This document shows positions 27,371 to 38,567 of a DNA stretch of 64,000 bases, one piece after another. Source of the DNA: Myxococcales bacterium. Lineage in GTDB: Bacteria > Myxococcota_A > Polyangia > Haliangiales > Haliangiaceae. Where the stretch lies: assembly GCA_016794525.1 (NCBI GenBank), contig JAEUJY010000141.1:186001-250000 (forward strand), in the 5' to 3' direction. Position 1 is the first letter of the stretch. Every line of letters starts with the position of its first letter. The notes under the pieces were generated by a model that had not been told where the DNA came from, did no database searches, and was given only the letters and a program-made list of their open reading frames with translations. A program made the translations under genes and the position numbers.

Positions 27371-29124
27371 GCCGGGCTCCGCGCGCCCGGCACCAGGCGC
27401 AGCAGCACGTCGTCGTTGGACGTGTGGCGGACGACGATCTCGCCGCTCGCGGTCAGCACCGCGAGGTACGGCACCAGCGGCGCGGTCGCGACGTCGACGA
27501 TCGCGGCCGCGGTCGCCGGCAGCGCGACCTGCCGCTCGGCGTCCTGCCACGCGAGGTGGCGGTCGTCGAGCTGGACCAGCGCGCGGCCCCCGGCGACGCC
27601 GACCAGCGCGCCGGCGAGCTCGAGGTGGCGTGGGTTGCGGCCGTCGGCCAGCAGCGTGCATCGGCCGTGGGTGGCGGTCGCGATCGGCCCCCACACGCCG
27701 ACCGCGTCGACGTCGTGACCGAACGTCGGCGCGTGGGTCGGCTCGTCGGCGGTGGCGATCCGCCGGGCGCCGTCGCGATCGGCCAGCCACACGTCGATGC
27801 CCTCGTCGGGCTTGGCGATCCACACCACCTGCCGGCCGTGGATCACCGCGCCCATCAACCCGCCGGCCATGACGTGCAGCCGCCGCGCCGAGGTCTGGTA
27901 CGCGCGCTGCGTGCCGGGAAAGGTGTCGACGATCAGCAGCGCGTCGTCGAGCTCGAACACCAGCGCGCGGCCGACGCCGCCGAGGTCGACCAGCCCGCAC
28001 GCGCCGACGCGCGTCGGGCCGGCGGCCCGCAGCCGCACCTCCGGCGGCAGCCGCACCTGCACGCGGGCGTTGCCGGTCGGCGTCGCCACCTCGACCACGT
28101 CGCGCGCGTCGGTGGGCGCGATCACCGCCAGCACCGTGCGCTGCTCGGCGCCCAGCGCGACCAGCGGCGCCGCGGTGGTCGGGATCCACGGCCGCGCCCG
28201 GCCGATCACGTCGCGCGGCGAGTTGGGCACCGGCCAGCACTCGACGCGGCCGCCGGCGAGCGTCACCAGCAGCCGGCGACCGCCGGCGCCGAACTGGATC
28301 GCCGTCGCGCGGCCCGCGGTCGACGCGGTGCGCCGGCCGGCCGCGCCTGGCACCGGCGCGCGCAGCAGCCGCGCGCACGCGTCGTCGTCGGGCAGCGCCA
28401 GTCGCAGCCGCCGCGCCGGCCCGCGGTGCGCGACGACGACGTCGAGCGCGCGCACGTCCGGCTCGAGCACGTCGACGATCTCGATCGTGCGCGCCCCGGC
28501 GGCCCGCGCCGCCGCCAGCTCGGCCGCGCCGCCGATCCACCACGCCTCGCAGCCGCGCTCGGCGGCCAGCGCCGCCGCCCACGCCGCCGGATCGCCGTCG
28601 TCGCAGCGGGTGGTGCGCGCCGCCAGCAGCCGGGTCACGGCGTCGACGTCGACGCCGACGGTCAGCGACCGCGTCGGATCCTCGAGCACGCCCCACGCGA
28701 AGTCGGCGCCGGCGACGCGCGCGCGCCGGGCCAGCACCACCAGCAGCGCCAGCTGCGCCAGCCGCGGCGCGCCGAGCTGCCCGGGGCCGGCCGAGACGAT
28801 CGCCACCGCCCGCTGCGCGCCGTGGTGGCTGCGCCGCGCCAGCTCGTGGAACAGGTGCTCGCCGGCCGCGGCCCGCCGGATGAACTCGTCGGGGAAGTGC
28901 TCGGCCAGCGCCCACTCGCTCGCGACCAGGCGCTCGTACGAGCCGCGCCGCGCCAGCCCGGTGAAGCCGTCGGGCTCGCCGGCCCGCAGGCTGCGCCGCT
29001 CGGCCATCGGCCCCACCACCAGCGCCAGCCGGCCGACCCACGGCGCCAGCGCCAGCGCCAGGTCGGGCGGCAGCGCCGCCAGCTCGTCGGCCCACGCCGC
29101 GAGCGCCGCCGGCAGCGCGATCAC
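27367..29124 (-). CDS. Degenerate vWA-domain protein with beta-propeller
   Basis: This 585-aa protein belongs to the MoxR operon. I start it at GTG 29124, where GGAGG lies four bases upstream and the start overlaps the previous stop (GTGA). Residues 1-250 resemble a von Willebrand A domain of the type paired with MoxR: LARRGSYERLVASEWALAEH, then a strand AVAIVSAGPGQLGAPRLAQL (107-126) in the place of the MIDAS DxSxS, so metal binding is probably lost. From about 270 on, short strands with repeated turns (FGAGGRRLLVTLAGGRVECW) indicate a beta-propeller. In the ternary model the vWA partner is an adaptor for the ATPase. Family assignment is by motif, without profile search. Confidence 0.78.
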   Translation of the reverse strand: MIALPAALAAWADELAALPPDLALALAPWVGRLALVVGPMAERRSLRAGEPDGFTGLARRGSYERLVASEWALAEHFPDEFIRRAAAGEHLFHELARRSHHGAQRAVAIVSAGPGQLGAPRLAQLALLVVLARRARVAGADFAWGVLEDPTRSLTVGVDVDAVTRLLAARTTRCDDGDPAAWAAALAAERGCEAWWIGGAAELAAARAAGARTIEIVDVLEPDVRALDVVVAHRGPARRLRLALPDDDACARLLRAPVPGAAGRRTASTAGRATAIQFGAGGRRLLVTLAGGRVECWPVPNSPRDVIGRARPWIPTTAAPLVALGAEQRTVLAVIAPTDARDVVEVATPTGNARVQVRLPPEVRLRAAGPTRVGACGLVDLGGVGRALVFELDDALLIVDTFPGTQRAYQTSARRLHVMAGGLMGAVIHGRQVVWIAKPDEGIDVWLADRDGARRIATADEPTHAPTFGHDVDAVGVWGPIATATHGRCTLLADGRNPRHLELAGALVGVAGGRALVQLDDRHLAWQDAERQVALPATAAAIVDVATAPLVPYLAVLTASGEIVVRHTSNDDVLLRLVPGARSPA

Positions 29125-29567
29125 GCGGCCTCCAGCCACGCCGCCAGCCGCGCGCGCTCGATCGGCCGCGCCGCGCCGCACGGGATGATCACCAGCGGCG
29201 ACGGCACGAGCGCCACCGGCCACGCCACGTGCGCGCCGCGCCGGCCCAGCCACGCCGCGACCGCCCGCGCGACCACCGGCGCCGCCACCGTCGGCGCCAG
29301 CGTCGTCGGCACCAGCAGCTCGGGCGCGGCGTCGTCGCGGCCGACGTAGACCACGCCGTCGACCCACGGCAGCGCGGCGGCGTCGCCCACGACCACCAGC
29401 GCGTCGGGGCCGGCCACCGCCGCGAGCGGCGCCAGCGCCTCGTCGGTGAGCGCCGCGACGCGCCGCCCCAGCGCGCGCGCCGCCGCGCCGGTCGCCACCA
29501 CCGCGCGCGGCGTCAGCGGGACGGCGCGCGCCGTCCACGCGAGCGCGATCGCCGCGTCAGTCGCCAC
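29121..29567 (-). CDS. bpX5-like small protein of MoxR ternary system
   Basis: This 148-aa protein starts at GTG 29567, 11 bases inside the end of the MoxR gene, so the two are translationally coupled. Its body has an alternating alpha/beta pattern with ALVVVGDAAALPWVDGVVYV, GRDDAAPELLVPTTL and a terminal ARPIERARLAAWLEA helix. I recall this combination (PWVDGVVYVGRD... LLVPT... ARP) from the bpX5 component of MoxR-vWA-propeller systems. No active site is visible. Its fixed place directly after the ATPase agrees with that assignment. Confidence 0.7.
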   Translation of the reverse strand: MATDAAIALAWTARAVPLTPRAVVATGAAARALGRRVAALTDEALAPLAAVAGPDALVVVGDAAALPWVDGVVYVGRDDAAPELLVPTTLAPTVAAPVVARAVAAWLGRRGAHVAWPVALVPSPLVIIPCGAARPIERARLAAWLEAA

Positions 29568-30690
29568 GCGCCTGCGCCAGCGCGGCGACGATCGCGGCCC
29601 GCGCGTCGGCCAGCGCCGGCGGCCGCGCGTCGGTCGCGAAGCCGGCGTCGATCTCGCGCACGACGCTCTCGAGCTGTAGCGCGCGGGTCGCGCCGTCGAC
29701 CGGTCCGGCGAGCAGCGCCTGCGCCGTCGCCACCAGCCGCGCCGCGCGCGCCGGCGCCGCCATCGACGCCTCGGCCGCCGCCGCCGCCAGCCCGTCGCTG
29801 GCGCTGGCCGCCAGCAGCTCGCGCAGCACCTCGCGGGCCTGGGCCTGGGCCTCGGCGGTCGGCACCGCGTAGACGATCGGCCACAGGTCGGCGGTGGTCG
29901 CCGCGGCCCGCCCGTCGAGCGCCGCCGCCGCCGCCACCAGCCGCTGCAGCTTGACGACGCGGCGATCGCTGAGCGCCACGCCGGCGCCGCGCAGCGCGCG
30001 GATCGCCGCGGCCAGCGCCGGCCGCGCCGCGGTGAGGTCGGCGGCGCGCGCCGTCGCCGCCAGCTCGTCGATCGCCGCGAGGCTCGCGCCGGCGGTCACG
30101 GCCCCGCCCTCGACCTGCCAGCCGCCCTCGAGCAGCTCCTCGAGCTGGGCGTCGGCCACCGGCGCGACGAAGCAGCGCAGGAGGAAGCGATCGGCGAACG
30201 CCGCCAGCGCCTCGTCGTCGGGCAGCTGGTTGGCCGCGCCGACGCACACCCGCAGCGGCACCGCCAGCGCGGTCGCGCCGCGGCGGAACGTGCGCTCGTT
30301 GAGCAGCGACAGGAGCGTGTTCAGGATCGCCGTCGACCCCAGGAACACCTCGTCGAGGAACGCCACCTCGGCCTCGGGCAGCATGCCCGCGGTCTGGGTC
30401 TCGACGACGCCGTCCTTGAGCCGCCGCAGATCGATCGGTCCCACCAGCTCGCTCGGCTCGGTGAACCGCCCCAGCAGGTACTCGAAGTACCGCCCGCCCA
30501 GCGCCTTGGCCACCTGGCGCACCGCCTGGCTCTTGGCGGTGCCCGGCGGGCCCAGCACCAGCAGGTGCTCGCCCGCCACCGCCGCCAGCGCGACGAGATC
30601 GACCAACACCTGGCGGTCGACCAGCCCGCGGGCCGCCTGATCCAGCGCGACCCGCACCGATCGCGCCGACGTCACGACATCACGCTTCAC
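29557..30690 (-). CDS. MoxR-family AAA+ ATPase
   Basis: This 377-aa MoxR/RavA-type ATPase has Walker A GPPGTAKS (47-54), Walker B VAFLDEVF (109-116), the family segment YLLGRFTEPSELVGPIDLRR (71-90) and sensor 1 GAANQLPD (151-158), with a helical lid at the C-terminus. MoxR proteins act with vWA-domain partners as chaperone-like machines. Here the next three genes encode bpX5-like, vWA-like and bpX6-like proteins, as in the ternary conflict systems described by the Aravind group. The gene lies 49 bp downstream of a 46-codon ORF with a strong ribosome-binding site, and its own stop codon overlaps the next start. Confidence 0.93.
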   Translation of the reverse strand: MKRDVVTSARSVRVALDQAARGLVDRQVLVDLVALAAVAGEHLLVLGPPGTAKSQAVRQVAKALGGRYFEYLLGRFTEPSELVGPIDLRRLKDGVVETQTAGMLPEAEVAFLDEVFLGSTAILNTLLSLLNERTFRRGATALAVPLRVCVGAANQLPDDEALAAFADRFLLRCFVAPVADAQLEELLEGGWQVEGGAVTAGASLAAIDELAATARAADLTAARPALAAAIRALRGAGVALSDRRVVKLQRLVAAAAALDGRAAATTADLWPIVYAVPTAEAQAQAREVLRELLAASASDGLAAAAAEASMAAPARAARLVATAQALLAGPVDGATRALQLESVVREIDAGFATDARPPALADARAAIVAALAQARGD

Positions 30691-30739
30691 CGCCCCAGCC
30701 TACGGCACCCACGCCACCCCCAGCAATCGAGCTAGGCGT

Positions 30740-30880
30740 TCACGCTTGCGCCATCGCGCGCGCCAGCGTCGTCACCACCGCGGCGTCGATCACCTCGCGC
30801 GAGCAACCCTGCCGTTCCAGCCGGCGCTGGAGCGACTCGACGATCGACCACAGGCTGAGGGGGGCGTTGCGCTTCTTCAT
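30740..30880 (-). CDS. 46-aa leader protein of the MoxR operon
   Basis: This short ORF encodes a 46-aa protein beginning MKKRNAPLSLWSIVESLQRR and is predicted to be largely helical (LERQGCSREVIDAAVVTTLA). A clear ribosome-binding site, TAGGAGACACC, lies directly before the ATG, one of the best in the window. It is the first gene of the transcription unit that continues with MoxR. I do not recognise a family. It could be a small regulator, an effector-like peptide, or a coding leader that tunes expression of the operon. The short helical, slightly basic character fits any of these. Confidence 0.72.
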   Translation of the reverse strand: MKKRNAPLSLWSIVESLQRRLERQGCSREVIDAAVVTTLARAMAQA

Positions 30881-31008
30881 GGTGTCTCCTACGTGTGACG
30901 GCCGCGGATGATCTGGGAACCAGCCTCGACCAACCGCTATTCCGTGAGACACGCGACGCGGCGCGGGGTTGCATCCGGAGTCGGCCGGCGCGCGGCCGGT
31001 ATCGCGGC

Positions 31009-31056
31009 TCACACCCGGGCTGGATCGCGACCCGCCATCGGTGCGATCCTGCGGGT

Positions 31057-31060
<4 letters not shown>
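31009..31060. promoter_or_regulatory. Nested inverted repeat overlapping the kinase start codon
   Basis: Two nested perfect inverted repeats form one dyad. Outer arms TCACACCCG (31009-31017) and CGGGTGTGA (31052-31060); inner arms GGATCGC (31022-31028) and GCGATCC (31043-31049), with a 14-base loop. The right outer arm contains the GTG start (31057) of the membrane kinase. In kinase mRNA a 16-bp hairpin with a small internal loop could hide the start codon. As DNA it could be an operator between the kinase and the MoxR operon. Confidence 0.55.
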
Positions 31061-34358
<3,298 letters not shown>

Positions 34359-34579
34359 GCCGTCTCTCGGTTCGGCCACCGACACGTGGCCATGGTAACG
34401 CAGGTCCGGCACGCCATGGCCCTCCCGGGATTGCAGCCGACGTGCCGAGCCGCCGCCCTCCGAGGATCGACGAGTTGCGCCGGCGATCGTGTCGTTCTCG
34501 CGTACGCAAGATCGGCGTAGTGCGCGGAGTCGGCGCGACCGCGGCGGCGCTGCCGGCGCGCCGGTGGCGCTGGCCGGCC

Positions 34580-34595
34580 TGGCACGCGCCGTGAA
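34580..34595 (+). promoter_or_regulatory. Sigma54 -24-like element upstream of kinase gene
   Basis: TGGCACG (34580-34586) is a perfect -24 element. The -12 element at correct spacing is GTGAA rather than TTGCA, so the GC doublet is GA, as in the candidate at 9154. Transcription would begin near 34606, seven bases before the GTG at 34613. The divergent FHA/sigma54 activator is an obvious candidate regulator. Weak evidence because of the -12 mismatch. Confidence 0.28.
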
Positions 34596-34612
34596 ACACT
34601 GGGCGCGGGACC

Positions 34613-37600
34613 GTGGCCTGGACTCCGCCCGCGCAGTTCGACGAGTACCGCCTCGATCGCCGCCTCGGCGAGGGCGGCATGGGGCAGGTGTGGGTCGCGC
34701 ACGACACCGCCCTCGATCGCACCGTCGCGATCAAGTTCATCGCCACCGACCTCGATCGCGACCCGCGGGCCCGCGAGCGGTTCACGATCGAGGCCCGGGC
34801 CGCCGCGCGGCTGCAGCACGCCAACGTCGTGACGATCTACCGGACCGGCGAGTACGACGGCCGCCCGTACATCGTCTCGGAGCTGATCGACGGCACGCCG
34901 CTGTCGCGGGTCGACCGGCCGATGCCGTGGGCGCGAGCGCTGGCGATCGGCCTCGGCCTCGCGCGCGGGCTGGCCGCGGCGCACAAGAAGGGCGTCCTGC
35001 ACCGCGACCTCAAGCCGGCCAACGCGGTGATCGCCAGCGACGGCACGGTCAAGCTCCTCGACTTCGGCCTCGCCAAGCTGATCGCCGGCGGGCCGATGCC
35101 GCCGCCGCCGCCGGCGACCTTCGCGCTGGGGTCGAGCACCGCGCTGCAGACGCCGCCGGTCCCGCTCGACGCCGACGCCACCCAGCCGCTCGGGCAGATC
35201 GCGCCGCTCGCCGCCGCCAGCACTCCTGGCGGTGCGCCGATCACCCAGGCCGGCGCGATCATGGGCACGCCGCACTACATGGCGCCCGAGGTCTGGCGCG
35301 GCGCGGGCGCCACCGTCGCCGCCGACGTCTACGGCCTGGGCGCGATCCTCTACGAGCTGACCACTGGCCAGCCGCCCCACGCCAGCGTCGCGGCGATGGA
35401 GCTGCCGGCGGTGATCGCCACCGCCGACGCGGCGCCGCTGGCGACCGTGGCGCCCGGCGTCGACCCGCGCTTCGCCGCGGTGGTCGATCGCTGCCTGGCC
35501 CGCGACCCCGCGGCGCGGCCCGCCACCGCCGACGAGCTGATCGCCGCGCTCGAGGCGATCCACGGCACCGCCGGCCCGATCGTCGGCAACCCGTACCGCG
35601 GCCTGCACCGCTTCGAGGCCGAGCACCGCGCGGTGTTCTGCGGCCGCGCCGCCGAGATCGGCGCGGTGGTCGAGCGCCTGCGCGCCGCGCCGCTGGTGGT
35701 GGTCGCTGGCGACTCCGGCGTCGGCAAGTCGTCCTTGTGCCGCGCCGGCGTGCTGCCGCTGGCGCTCGACGGCGGCTTCGGCGACGGCCGGGTGTGGACC
35801 GCGGCGCGGATCGTCCCCGGCCAGCGGCCGATGGTCGCGCTGCGGGCCGCGCTCGACGTGCCGGCGCTGGCGTCGCCCGACTCGACCGCGGTGCTCGGCG
35901 GCGACGCCGCGCGCTCGGGACACGAGCAGCTGCTGCGGCAGATCACCACGGCGCGCAAGCACCGCGGCCTGGTGCTGCTGGTCGATCAGCTCGAGGAGCT
36001 GATCACGCTGGCCGACGCCGACGAGCGCGACGCCGCGGTGCGGCTCCTGGCCGAGCTGGCCGCCGGCGTGCCCGGCGTGCGCGTACTGGCCACCGCCCGC
36101 TGCGACTTCCTGACCCGGCTGTCGGGCCTGCCCGAGCTGGGCCCGGCGATCGTCCGCGGCCTGTACCTCCTGCAGCCGATGACCGAGGGCGGCCTGCGCG
36201 CCGCGGTGCTCGAGCCGGCCCGCGCCACCGGCGTCGCCTTCGATCCGCCCGAGCTCGTCGATCAGCTGGTGCGCGACGCCCGCGGCGACGGCGCGCTGCC
36301 GCTGCTGCAGTTCACGCTCGCCGAGCTGTGGGACGCGCGCGATCGCGAGCGCAACGCGATCACCGCCGCGGTGGTCGCGCAGATCGGCGGCATCCGCGGC
36401 GCGCTGACCCGCCACGCCGATCGGGTGATCGCCGGGCTGGTGCCGGCGCAGCGCGAGCAGGCGCGCGCGGTGCTGCTGCGGCTGGTGTCGGCGCAGCGCA
36501 CCCGGGCCCGCTGCACCGCCGCCGAGCTGACCCGCGGCGACGCCGACGCGCGGATCGCCCTCGACGCGCTGGTCGCCGGCCGGCTGGTCGTGACCCACGC
36601 CGACGGCGGCGAGGGCGTCGACGCCGGCGGCGACGGCGACGGCGTCCACGAGGTCGCCCACGAGGCGCTGCTCGGCGAGTGGACGACGCTGCGGGCCTGG
36701 CTCGACGAGCGCGCCGACGTCCGGGTCGCCCACGAGCGGCTGGCCGCCGCCGCCGCCGAGTGGCAACGCCTCGGCCGGCCTCGCGACGGCCTGCTCGCCG
36801 ACGCCGCGCTGGCCGAGATCGCGATCGTCCCCGACGGCGAGCTCACCGCCGACGAGCGCGCGCTGGTGGCCGGCTCGCGCCGCGAGCAGACCCGCCGGCG
36901 CTGGCGGCCGCGGCTGGCGATCGCCGCGCTGGCGCTGGCGGCGCTGGTCGGCTACCTGGCGTTCCACGAGCTCGCGCGCCGCGATCGCGCGCGCCGCGTG
37001 GCCCGCTACCTCGACGCCGGCGCCGCCGAGCTCGACCGGGCCCGGGCCGGCGACGCCGAGGTCGCGACCGCGCGCGCCCGGGCCTTCGCCACCTTCGACG
37101 CCGGCGATCGCGAGGGCGGCGAGGCCGCGTGGGCCGAGGCCCAGGCCGCCGCCGAGCGCACGCTGGCCGCGTACCGCGCCGCCGGCCGCGCGTTCGAGGC
37201 CGCCGTCACCGTCGACAACCACGCCGCCCGCGCCCGCGCGCTGCTGGCCGACGCGCTGTACGCCCGGGCGCTGGCCGCCGAGCGCGACCGCAAGGACGAC
37301 GAGCGCGACGAGGCGCTGGCCCGGCTCAAGCTCTACGACGACGGCCACCGCCTCGCCGCGTGGGACGCGCCGGCCACCGTCGCGCTGACGACGACGCCCG
37401 CGGGCGCCGCGGTCCGGGTCGCCCGGGTCGAGCCGCGCGCCGGTCGCGCCGAGCTGGGGCCGTGGCGCGACCTCGGCGCGACGCCGCTGGCCGCGCTCAC
37501 CCTGCCCCGCGGCTCCTACGTCTTCGAGCTGGCGCTCGCCGGCCACGCGCCGACCCGCTACCCGCTCCTCCTCGAGCGCGGCGAGGCGTTCACCGCCGAC

Positions 37601-38440
37601 GTGCCGCTGGTGCCCGCCGCGCAGGTGCCGGCCGGGATGATCTACGTCCCGCCCGGCCGGTTCATGATCGGCAGCACCGCGCCCGACGCGCAGCGGCGCG
37701 GGTACCTCAAGGCGTCGCCGCTGCACGCCACCCGCACCGCCGGCTACCTGGCCGCCACCACCGAGGTGACGATCGGCCAGTGGGCGGCGTTCCTCCGCGC
37801 GCTGCCCGCCGAGCAGCGCGCGCCACGCACGCCGTCGATCGTCGGCCGGAGCGGCGCGCTGACCTGGCGCTTGGCCGCCGACGGCGGGCTCGCCATCGAG
37901 CTCGAGCCGTCGACGCAGCGTTACCAGGTCGACCTCGACGGCGAGCTCCGCTACCCGACGCGCGCCGCGCGCCAGGCCCACCGGGTCCGCGAGCTGCCGG
38001 TGTCCGGCATCACCGCTGACGACGCCGAGGCCTACGCGCGGTGGCTCGCGACCACCGGTCAGGTCGCGAACGCGCGGCTGTGCACCGAGCGCGAGTGGGA
38101 GCGGCTCGCGCGCGGCGCCGACGACCGCCCGTACCCGGTCGGGACCGCGCTCACCCTCGCCGACGGCAACCTCGGCCTCGAGGGCACCGACTTCGCCGGC
38201 TACGGCCCGGATCAGGTCGGGACACACCCGGCGGGCGCCAGCGTCTACGGCGCGCAGGACCTGAGCGGCAACGTGTGGGAGATCGTCGCCTCGTCGTCCG
38301 CCGGTGCGCGCCACGCGGTCCGCGGCGGCAGCTACGCGCTGGACGGCCAACCCGCCGACGTCAGCTTCCGGGACCCGATCGACGCCGCCGCGCGCGACCT
38401 GACCATGGGCACCCGGATCTGCGCGGGCCTGGCCCCCTGA
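34613..38440 (+). CDS. Ser/Thr protein kinase-nSTAND-FGE-sulfatase fusion
   Basis: This is a 1275-aa signalling protein (GTG start). The kinase domain has GEGGMGQVW (19-27), AIKF, HRDLKPAN (130-137), DFGLAK (150-155) and MAPE after a Pro/Ala insert (160-225). An nSTAND-type ATPase begins NPYRGLHRFEAEHRAVFCGR and has Walker A GDSGVGKSS near 366 and Walker B LVLLVDQLEEL. One transmembrane helix lies near 762-785. The last 270 residues are a formylglycine-generating-enzyme/sulfatase-modifying fold (MIYVPPGRFMIGS..., NVWEIVASS, HAVRGGSY). I see no FGE catalytic CxxxC pair at the end, so the domain may only bind ligand. It is unusual to have kinase, ATPase and FGE fold in one chain. Confidence 0.9.
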   Translation: MAWTPPAQFDEYRLDRRLGEGGMGQVWVAHDTALDRTVAIKFIATDLDRDPRARERFTIEARAAARLQHANVVTIYRTGEYDGRPYIVSELIDGTPLSRVDRPMPWARALAIGLGLARGLAAAHKKGVLHRDLKPANAVIASDGTVKLLDFGLAKLIAGGPMPPPPPATFALGSSTALQTPPVPLDADATQPLGQIAPLAAASTPGGAPITQAGAIMGTPHYMAPEVWRGAGATVAADVYGLGAILYELTTGQPPHASVAAMELPAVIATADAAPLATVAPGVDPRFAAVVDRCLARDPAARPATADELIAALEAIHGTAGPIVGNPYRGLHRFEAEHRAVFCGRAAEIGAVVERLRAAPLVVVAGDSGVGKSSLCRAGVLPLALDGGFGDGRVWTAARIVPGQRPMVALRAALDVPALASPDSTAVLGGDAARSGHEQLLRQITTARKHRGLVLLVDQLEELITLADADERDAAVRLLAELAAGVPGVRVLATARCDFLTRLSGLPELGPAIVRGLYLLQPMTEGGLRAAVLEPARATGVAFDPPELVDQLVRDARGDGALPLLQFTLAELWDARDRERNAITAAVVAQIGGIRGALTRHADRVIAGLVPAQREQARAVLLRLVSAQRTRARCTAAELTRGDADARIALDALVAGRLVVTHADGGEGVDAGGDGDGVHEVAHEALLGEWTTLRAWLDERADVRVAHERLAAAAAEWQRLGRPRDGLLADAALAEIAIVPDGELTADERALVAGSRREQTRRRWRPRLAIAALALAALVGYLAFHELARRDRARRVARYLDAGAAELDRARAGDAEVATARARAFATFDAGDREGGEAAWAEAQAAAERTLAAYRAAGRAFEAAVTVDNHAARARALLADALYARALAAERDRKDDERDEALARLKLYDDGHRLAAWDAPATVALTTTPAGAAVRVARVEPRAGRAELGPWRDLGATPLAALTLPRGSYVFELALAGHAPTRYPLLLERGEAFTADVPLVPAAQVPAGMIYVPPGRFMIGSTAPDAQRRGYLKASPLHATRTAGYLAATTEVTIGQWAAFLRALPAEQRAPRTPSIVGRSGALTWRLAADGGLAIELEPSTQRYQVDLDGELRYPTRAARQAHRVRELPVSGITADDAEAYARWLATTGQVANARLCTEREWERLARGADDRPYPVGTALTLADGNLGLEGTDFAGYGPDQVGTHPAGASVYGAQDLSGNVWEIVASSSAGARHAVRGGSYALDGQPADVSFRDPIDAAARDLTMGTRICAGLAP

Positions 38441-38458
38441 CCGAGCGCCACGCAGGAA

Positions 38459-38483
38459 CGACTACGCCACTGTTGCGTAGTCG
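38459..38483. terminator. Perfect 9-bp hairpin after the kinase gene
   Basis: CGACTACGC (38459-38467), a seven-base loop, and GCGTAGTCG (38475-38483) form a perfect inverted repeat 19 bases after the kinase stop. There is no T-tract, so it may be an intrinsic terminator of the GC-rich type, a processing site, or an operator for the next gene. Confidence 0.45.
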
Positions 38484-38567
38484 CGCGAGCCTGGCACAGC
38501 GCGCGCTCCGCAAGTCGGCGGCCTCACGTTGCGCGGGGCCGGCACACGGCTCGCAGAGGCCCTCGCC

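Noticed and set aside
27371..29095. N-terminal extension of the bpX6-like protein
   Set aside because: The upstream part of the long ORF is an Arg/Ala/Gly shadow of the vWA-propeller gene. The GTGA overlap at 27370 gives a consistent start.
29125..29538. N-terminal extension of the vWA-propeller protein
   Set aside because: It reads through the bpX5-like gene out of frame. GTG 29124 with GGAGG fits better.
34359..34612. Small gene in the 254-bp gap between the activator and the kinase fusion
   Set aside because: No ORF with a ribosome-binding site or signal; the region looks like a divergent promoter.
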